Shown: positions 57,592-64,000 of the stretch, one piece after another | Numbering within the stretch: the first letter of the stretch is position 1 | Layout: each line of letters opens with the position of its first letter | Assembly (NCBI GenBank): GCA_015680685.1 | Contig: MNCI01024239.1 | Location: 288,340-352,339 of the forward strand | Source of the DNA: Gnetum montanum | Taxonomy: Eukaryota; Streptophyta; Gnetopsida; Gnetales; Gnetaceae | Length of the DNA stretch: 64,000 nt | Direction of reading: 5' to 3' | The notes under the pieces: model-generated | Told to the model about the DNA's origin: nothing | The model's database searches: none | Seen by the model: the letters and a program-made list of their open reading frames with translations, nothing else | Made by a program: the position numbers and the translations under genes

Positions 57592-58389
57592 TGATGGGAT
57601 GCAATATCGCATAGGCCACGATATCGCGTATGCGATGTATCATACGTGATATTGTAGCACGCCATCAAATCTACAAATAAGAGGTGGCTCTCCCTTGTTT
57701 CTCCATCTAGATCTAGACCTTAGCCAAACTCTTGCATTTTTTCCATTCTAGAGTTAGAGTAATTTCCATGTGCCCGCAGTAGGAGTCCCAAAGTGAACGG
57801 ATCTTTCTTCAAGCAAATATTGTACCTGAGAACAAGTTTGTGTACGAAAATAAAGATGAACTTTTTGGATAAACCTTGTAGTGCATGGACTAAGCTAATT
57901 AGGACTTTAATTATTGTTAATTTTTTAAATGCTTTATTAGTTAATTAATCTCTCTCAACCCTCACCACTCCTAGTTAAGTGCATTCAGTACGACTACTTC
58001 GAGCATGTGCATTGCGCTTGGTAATCCATGTAACGAATAGCATTTGGTAATCCCAGAAGGTTGCATTGGTTCAGGGTGTGAACGTCAAGTGGGAATGGAT
58101 ACTGATGCTAGGCATTAGAACTTAGTTAATTAAAGTTAGTTACTTAGTCTCTTCACCCTTTCCCCCATTAGCATAGGCAATAAAAGATAAAAGACATAAA
58201 AATCACATACCTCAGACTTAGTTAACCATACAACTGTGACAAATACAAGTAAGTCTAGGAAGACAATGAATGATTAACCTTAAGTGTTCCATAAGGCATG
58301 TAGGCACTTAGTCTACGGAGTTTGACTGGATCACGTGTGTAACGCTCGTATTCGTATGGTTGAGTGTAGGGGTACCTCGTCACTCATCA
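57592..58389 (+). repeat. P3 3' LTR (798 bp)
   Basis: TGATGGGATGCA to GTCACTCATCA, then target duplication CTTAC. The U3 palindromes are partly decayed (CGATATCG intact once) and the TATA box has become CTACAAATAAG. The remainder is close to the 5' LTR. Confidence 0.92.
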
Positions 58390-58394
58390 CTTAC

Positions 58395-58844
58395 CAAGTG
58401 TAAGTGCTATAAGGATTACTAAGCATTAATGTATGCTTGAGATGGTCGTACTTATGTGTATTAATTATTTAATATTAATTAATTAATTAAATGCATGAAC
58501 ATAAAATGCATGAAAAGTAAATGCTTTAAGTACATATTATGCTAAGTGTAAGTGCTACAAGGTTTATTAAGAAAGTTCATCTTTATTGACATTCACATTA
58601 TGGTGTCTAGGTACTTTAGTGCTTGAATAAAGATTTGTATACTTCTCAACTCCTACTACAAGCACTTAGAAAATATTCTAACTTTTGAAGAAAAAGATTG
58701 CAAGAGTTCAGCTATGCTACTTAACAATTAATGTCATAAATGTGGTAGGTGCATGCATTTATATAGGCAAGACTAGACATTCTATTGATGCATATGTGTT
58801 GATGCATTAGGGTACATGTTGATGCAACAACGTTCCTATAAGAT
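58395..58844 (-). repeat. M1 5' LTR, outer part (end truncated)
   Basis: Continues M1's LTR after P3 (CAAGTGTAAGTGCTATAAGG). It includes the TATA box complement (CCTATATAAATGC, about 58760). It ends near AACAACGTTC without the expected last ~90 bp, and P2's ORF3 resumes, so a small deletion removed the LTR end and flanking duplication. Confidence 0.7.
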
Positions 58845-60054
58845 GTTACTACAATCTAGCTTACATTGTTCAAGAGAAAGGGAAAGCTCATTATGATAGC
58901 TAAATTTGTACAATTAAGAGCTCTCTTGTCTAATCCTATCATCCTCCAATCTAGATTGATAAGAGATGAGATCTTCAAGTAGATTAAAGTTAAACAAAAA
59001 TAGGTTGACAGGATAAAGGGAGGATCACTTAGGATGTGACCTTGTTAGATGCAATGTTACAAGGGACAAATAAGAACTTTTTCCAAGTATGTAAAGAGAA
59101 TATGAACCTAGCCAAGAAGAACAAGAGATTAGTTAAGGTAGAAAAACAAAAAGAATAATTTGAGGAATACCTTAAGTATTAGTAGGAGCATTTAGCAAAG
59201 GTACATGCAAATATATGAAAATTAGTAGCAGAGAATACAAATCTCTTTATGAAGAAGGTGTGTGCAATATGGTAGCAGTTAACCATTGAAATTGTCATAT
59301 GAAAAAGTGAGACCCTAAAGTATAAGATAATTAAGGATTATTATAGGGACTAGGTAAGCATGTAGAAGGAAATAAATGAAAAGAAGATCCTACTTGCTAA
59401 AGAAAAGATGATTGAAGCCTTCTAGTAGCTCCAAGGTGACACATGGTAGTTCATCTTTGATGGAATGAATGCATATGATAAAGATGATATTTGCTTCAAG
59501 AAGCAATAGATTGAGGAGATGATGAAGTATATGAAGCTAACCAATATTTGTTACATAAATTTGACAATGCTCTTTACTAGGAGGTCAAGGTCAAAGTTAG
59601 AGAAGTAAGTGGCCAGCTCATACTTATTGTATAAAGGTGAGTTTAAGCTTCAGAAGGAAACAAAGAAAAAGTTAAGATAACCAACCCAAAGCTTGAGATT
59701 TTCAAAACCAAGTTTAAAAAGCACTAATCAGTTACAAAGAACCTATCCAAAGACATGATCAACTACCATGATCTTAATAACATCATCAAAGCATTTGGTA
59801 TCGAATGAATATAGTTTACTACCTAATTTGCTAACACTCATGAGATGCTCTCTGCTTTACCTTATCCATGGGATGTGCCAAAACTTGCAAATCTAGATGA
59901 AGCAACCTAGACAATTAATGAATCTAGGATAAGGAAAGAAAAGATGAGAGGCCTCCTTGATGCATTCTAGGTAAGACCACTAGTAGTAGAAATATCTGGA
60001 TAGTCATAAATATAAGTAGGGCATGAGGAGCCATCACCATCTAGCACAACTTGA
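58845..60054 (+). pseudogene. P2 ORF3, 3' part
   Basis: Continues from 29113. Matching pieces with P1: the region of ENKGKLIIANAQLQAS (P1 19237), a coil-like middle, IEEMMKYMKLTNICYINLTM near 59510 (P1 IEEMTEYMELANLCYENLVM), SSYLLYKGEFKLQKETKKKL, and the terminal PSPSSTT before TGA at 60052-60054. Frameshifts and stops are frequent. Confidence 0.65.
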
Positions 60055-60255
60055 GGAATATGCCTTGGTGTGTTTCCTATAGATATTGATAAAAGTTCAT
60101 TTTTGTAATGTGTCTAATTTTGTCAAAGTGAATTTGTAAATACTTAAGTTAGCCAATGAGTTCATTAGTTAGTCTAATACTTTCATAGGTTTATAAATAA
60201 ACTCAATCCTAGTTTTCTTAAGTTGATGATGAATTTTTAGTTAGTTATGTAGGTA
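60055..60255 (+). promoter_or_regulatory. P2 3' UTR and decayed polypurine tract
   Basis: GATGATGAATTTTTAGTTAG followed by TATGTAGGTA parallels GATTTTTTAGTTATTCATGG GGGTA-type sequence in P1, with the G run broken. Confidence 0.5.
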
Positions 60256-61038
60256 TGGTGAACATTAGTTTAAGGGGTTGTATCAACACATAAGTGTTGA
60301 TACAAAGTTGATAAATACCTATATAAGTGTATATCCCCATTACATTTATTGCACTATTCAAGCATACTCTTAGTTAGACTCTTGAAATTTATTTTTAAAG
60401 AAGTTAGAATTTGTCATCAAGTTCTTGTAGTGTGAATCAAGTGGATTGTATGACATTTTATTCAAGTGTTAACATACCTAGATATATTTGCATGATGGAA
60501 ATAAAATCAAGATCGATTTTAATCTCTTCAATTGCAATTTTTTAAATTATTCCTTTACTTTAAGCACCTTGTTAAATATTTTATTTTATTGCATTTAGTA
60601 ATTTATATGAGTATTACCAACTTCAAGCATAAATGTATTGGTGTTTAGTAATCCTAGAAGTGATACTTGGTATGCCTCGTAGTGAATACTTAGTAATCTA
60701 ATGACATTCATACATATTCAGGATGTGTAAGGCAAGTTGGAAACAACTACAATATGCTTAGGCTAGTTTAGATTTACTTTTCTATACTTAGACTAGTTAG
60801 AAATGTAATATTTTAATTTTAAAATATTTTAATAAATAATATTCTAATCATATGCATCAATCACACTTAACCATACAAATCATGCTTATACAAGTGTGAT
60901 TGGAAAGATGATGATCATCGACTTAATGCTTAGCTTTTAAGATATTTAAAATATTTTTAGTCCATGGAATTTGATTAGATCAGGCGTGAACACTTGTGAC
61001 CTGTATGATTAGACATAGGGTTACACTGTTGCCAATCA
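60256..61038 (+). repeat. P2 3' LTR (783 bp)
   Basis: TGGTGAACATTAG to TGTTGCCAATCA. U3 contains a perfect 10-bp inverted repeat (GTATCAACAC with GTGTTGATAC, 60280-60303) and TATATAAG at about 60320. The conserved TTTAGTAATCC and CTTAGTAATCT block is near 60645-60700, decayed from TTGGTAATCC. Followed directly by M3's ORF3. Confidence 0.75.
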
Positions 61039-63278
61039 AAAAGTTCTTAGTTTTTTTTTTCCCACTATATTTCTATGTTTTCAACAAGAATGATTTTCCA
61101 AGTAGCATTAGTATTTTGTTATAGACTAACATTGATCTGGGTCTTGACTACCCTCATTTCCTTCTCATTGACCTCCTTCCAAACAACCACCTAATCCTTG
61201 TAGTATGTTTTATACATATCTCACTTAGTGACATCATTTTTCTAGGGTGAAATTTCAATTGTGAACCTCTACCATGGATACATTCCTATTCTTTTGGACT
61301 ACCCTCTTAATATCAACATTTTCCTTTACAAAATATTCATGAAGGTGGCTTAGTATATTCTTGAAATGTTTCTTTTCCTTGAGTATCTTAGTCAAGATTT
61401 AGTTTTCTACCACTAGCCCCCTATTTCTCTTTCTCTAATATGAAAATGTTCTTTTATGAGGCATAAGCCTTAACATTAGCAACTAAAGCATTCCATGTGG
61501 CCTTCTCTCATTCACTATCCAATTGACATTACTTAATGGTTAAATGTTGGACTTTCTTAGTTGCCAAGTAACTTTGGTACTATGAACTAAGCTGGATCTT
61601 GTAGTTGAGCATGGAGTTGGGTTATATCCTATAAGTTTTAGACTTTTTATTCTATATGCTATGGTTGGATCTTAGTTGGCACCAACTTCTCCTTAGTCAA
61701 AATTAGTTCATATTAAACTACCATGATATTTTTAGGGATCTCAAAAATGTCCTAAATAGTCTAGCATATTTGAAGTAATCACTCCAAGACATTGTAATGC
61801 TTAGTTACACTCATTCATCCATCAACATTTCTAAGACTTATAGGTTTTTGAACATCTTGGGCCTTGGTAAAGTTAGAAATGGGAGCCACATGAATGTTCA
61901 AGATAGCACTAACATGTTTTACAACATCCTTGGTAGCATTTCCTTAGCCTTCATAGGAAATGATCAAGAGTGTAAAGGTGACTTAGAATATGGCTCAAAT
62001 CCTAGAAATTTGTATGGTTCAGTCATCTCTTATGGGCTACACTAAGATTCTCCTTGATACTAGGTCTTTGAAGACTCTAGTTTCATCAAAGAATGTGTAC
62101 AAACATTGTCAAAAGTATTTAGTCCTCCAACATACATTTTGTAACATTTCTTGTAGATGGCTTATTATTGAATAGTAAACCCTAAGGTTTGCTATGAAAA
62201 CATGAGTACTTGATCTAGTGCCATTCATTTTTATTGTAGGGATGTTTTGTGGAAATTTGGTATTTTGGGGGAGGGGGAGGGAGGGGGAGGGGAAAGGGGT
62301 GGAGGGGAGGAAAGGAGATGGTTTCACTTGATCCTGTTTTGCTAGTACATGCTTTATATTTCTATGTATTATGCATTTAAAGCCCTTCTAACCATATAAT
62401 TTGTATAACCCAATGTCTTAGATCACATGTAAAGCTTCTTGATGAGGCATGGAAAAGGATTTGTTAGCTTATCAGTTTACTTCTTCTCAAATCTATGTTG
62501 AATCTCCTAGAAAAGAAGACCATCCATGTTAGCTGGATACTTCCCACTTAATATAGCACTTCCCTTGGCTATGCAGGTTGATATTTTATCTAGGTGCTTA
62601 GTGGAATAGATGTGATAGATTTATATTTTAAAATAGAAATTATTTGCTATTTTCATGGCCCTATACTACTTCTTCTTATTTTCTTAGGCTCTCTTCAACC
62701 ATATACTTTTGGTGTTAAGATTACACTAGGTGGAGATCATAAAAATCTTTGTATCCATGTTAGGTAATACAACATTGTAGCAATAACATCCATAACATGG
62801 GACATTGTAATTTCCTCAATATTGATTGTGATATCTTCTTGCTTATTGTGCCAAAATTGATAGGTTTCCCCAAGGTACCAATCTTCGTTGATTAAAAGTG
62901 TTGGCTAGAATGGAAAAACCTATAATTACTCTCATACCTCCTATGGTATAAACTTAAGAAATGACCCAAAGTTAAGTTCTATGATTATTCTAGCCATGAG
63001 GGACTTATCATTGATGGTCTCAACATAGGCATTAGAAAGAATGATTTATTTGCCTATCATTAAAATAAGTGGTACTAAGGCTTTCACTTGTAAAGTTTGT
63101 TGTGACTGTTAGCCTTGTAGTTTAGGTTAATCAACTTATTACTTTCTTTATGGGTCCTCTACATGAGGATGTTATCGTTTATTTGTTCTTATTCTCATTC
63201 TTTGCCTCTACCACATTTTCCATGTGGCCTTTTCTCCTTGGGTTATGAGGGTCCTACTTTGAAAACAAGTTTAGGCAT
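61039..63278 (-). pseudogene. M3 ORF3, 5' part
   Basis: Start at 63278 reads MPKLVFKVGPS then PKEKR, matching MAPKRPQEEGPS of P1. Conserved pieces: IELNFGSFLKFIP, EDWYLGETYQFWHNKQED and INIEEITMSHVMDVIATML. The C-terminal coil includes EVNEKEMRVVKTQINVSL near 61130 (P1 EVNDKEIQLVK-type). The middle is shifted and interrupted by a G-rich tract (62262-62318). Cut by P2 at a point equivalent to about 19915 in P1. Confidence 0.65.
62262..62318 (+). repeat. G-rich tract with G-quadruplex potential
   Basis: On the plus strand several runs of four or five G are separated by single A (GGGGGAGGGGGAGGGAGGGG), then GGGGAAAGGGGTGGAGGGG. It lies inside the decayed ORF3 of M3. No counterpart is seen in P1, P2 or M1, so it arose after decay began. 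Confidence 0.85.
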
Positions 63279-63354
63279 TATTTGTAATCACTAACGATTA
63301 ATCATTAGTATTTTAATATTTTTACTATGATTAAAAAACTAGAACATTACTAAC
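63279..63354 (-). other. M3 ORF3 leader-intron remnant
   Basis: About 75 nt of AT-rich sequence before the ATG resembles the end of P1's intron (TTAGTGATTACAAAT against TTTGTGATCACAG). P4's LTR starts at 63355, preceded by CTAAC, a candidate target duplication. Confidence 0.4.
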
Positions 63355-64000
63355 TGATGAGACATGAATTGCTCATAGTGCTGGCGGCCGCGTTAAGGCA
63401 CCCACGTTGTATCATGGGTCGCGATGTATCATGGGCCGCGATATCGCGTATGCGATATCACGTCTTCCCCGTGATATCGCGTACGTGATATCGCAGTCAG
63501 CCGTAATTTCTATAAATAAGAGGCAACCCTCCCTCATTTGGATCCCAGTTTTAGTGTAGCGAAGCTCTGGCAGTTTGATCCCTCCAGAGTTAGAATTTTC
63601 CCGTGTCTGCCCGCAGTGGTGAATGTGATTGTATAGTGTCTTTATTCGAGTGTGTTATACTTGGACACGCACATGACTGGCAATAAAGATCAAGATTACT
63701 TCATCATTGCAGCATTCACTTAGTTTATTTATTGTTATTTAATTAATGTTATTTATTGCTTTCATAGCGCAGTGTGAGTACGACTTAACTACGAGCATCT
63801 ACGGGGGTGTACGGCTAGTTAAGGAATCAGTTGCTCATTGCGATTAGTCCCTCACCCTTAAACTCCTAGAAGCGGAACGAGTACGACTTGATTACGAGCA
63901 TTTAAGTGTGACTGCTTGGTAGCCCAGTGGTGTAGCTAGGGGGATCTACGCTTGGTAACCCAGTGGCGTATTTGGGGTCTGCGCTTGGTAATCCCAGTGG
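63355..64000 (+). repeat. P4: partial LTR of a P3-related element
   Basis: Starts TGATGAGACATGAATTG and is still LTR at the window end, so more element lies to the right. U3 has a cluster of GATATCG-type palindromes (CGCGATATCGCG and others, 63419-63496) directly upstream of TATAAATAAG (63511), which is followed by AGGCAACCCTCCCTCATTTG, parallel to P3. R/U5 contains three CTTGGTA(A/G) phrases followed by CCCAGTGG (63920-64000). It keeps many CpG, so is relatively young. Confidence 0.75.

Larger units (their letters stand above)
49897..58389 (+). mobile_element. P3: pol-deleted Athila-like element, intact LTR pair
   Basis: Complete insertion bounded by LTRs (49897-50701 and 57592-58389) with perfect target duplication CTTAC (49892-49896 and 58390-58394), in M1's 5' LTR. 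Inside: PBS, gag, protease (split by solo LTR S1), an RT stub joined to the last integrase residues, 1.85-kb spacer with a splice pair, polypurine tract. RT, RNase H, integrase and ORF3 are missing, so it could move only with proteins from relatives. Confidence 0.92.
29114..58844 (-). mobile_element. M1: near-complete Athila-like element with intronless ORF3
   Basis: Minus-strand order from high to low coordinate: 5' LTR (split by P3), decayed PBS, gag, protease, RT, RNase H, integrase, spacer, TATA, ORF3 (split by M2), polypurine tract, 3' LTR. It was inserted into P2's ORF3. Its low end is preceded by TTTGA. The outer end of the 5' LTR and the matching duplication are deleted, with P2 resuming at about 58845. 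It is the only copy here with every domain present. All frames are broken. Confidence 0.8.
21596..61038 (+). mobile_element. P2: Athila-like element with ORF3, split by M1
   Basis: P2 occupies 21596-29113 and resumes at about 58845-61038. Between these lies M1 with its own nested insertions. Order: gag zinc finger and Pro-rich tail, deleted protease, RT, RNase H, integrase, spacer, TATA, intron remnant, ORF3 (in two parts), polypurine tract, 3' LTR. Its left part is beyond P1 and T1, outside the window. Its right end abuts the ORF3 of M3, so P2 was inserted there. It is the most decayed of the plus-strand copies. Confidence 0.75.
61039..63354 (-). mobile_element. M3: Athila-like element, only ORF3 and part of its intron visible
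   Basis: The oldest host element of the nest on this side. Its ORF3 runs leftward and is cut by P2. The upstream spacer is cut by P4 at 63355. Its 3' LTR should lie left of the window, beyond P2's 5' end. Confidence 0.6.

Noticed and set aside
63380-63395. GCGGCCGC (NotI site) as vector contamination
   Set aside because: It lies inside a coherent LTR with homology to P3 on its right-hand side; no other vector-like sequence is seen.

Overview
The window is repeat DNA from a large, AT-rich land-plant genome. No intact host gene, tRNA, rRNA or CRISPR array is visible. Almost everything is decayed Ty3/gypsy LTR retrotransposon. The heavy mutual nesting, the old LTR pairs (roughly one difference per 10-12 bases by eye where pairs could be compared) and the CpG-type decay of coding regions suggest a gymnosperm or other big-genome seed plant, but the species cannot be named from this sequence.

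Layout, with local element names. T1 (1 to about 13381, +) is a Tat-lineage-like element. It has a protease fossil, then a multi-exon antisense gene fossil (1538-6737, -), a ~187-bp tandem array (~6950-9960), and its 3' LTR from about 12050. T1 sits in the reverse transcriptase of P1 (13388-21595, +), an Athila-like element with RT, RNase H, integrase, a spacer with an internal promoter, a spliced third ORF (ORF3) and a 3' LTR. P1 sits in the gag of P2 (21596-29113 and 58845-61038, +). P2 is in turn inserted in the ORF3 of M3 (61039-63354, -). M1 (29114 to ~58844, -) is inserted in P2's ORF3 and is nearly complete. Inside M1 are M2 (30865-39344, -; target duplication ACATT) in its ORF3 and P3 (49897-58389, +; target duplication CTTAC) in its 5' LTR. 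P3 contains a solo LTR, S1 (53387-54877; target duplication ATGCA). P4 (from 63355, +) begins at the right edge. The deepest chain, M3 > P2 > M1 > P3 > S1, is five layers.

How the parts work together: the P1/P2/M1 family is laid out LTR-gag-protease-RT-RNase H-integrase-spacer-ORF3-LTR. ORF3 is ~940 codons, recognisable in four copies, and has a conserved N-terminal domain and a long coiled-coil-like region. In P1 a TATA box and short leader precede a 292-bp intron that ends exactly at the ORF3 ATG. M1 lacks this intron precisely at the splice junction, as expected if a spliced RNA was reverse transcribed. M2 and P3 have lost most of pol and all of ORF3, but keep gag, LTRs, PBS, PPT and (P3 fully, M2 in part) the splice sites, so they look like non-autonomous derivatives.

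The most unusual items are the antisense intron-containing gene with an adjacent satellite-like array in T1, the exact intron loss in M1's ORF3, the short palindrome arrays just upstream of the TATA box in several LTR families, and conserved non-coding blocks in the R/U5 region and 3' spacer. All coding features are broken by stops and frameshifts and are called pseudogenes.
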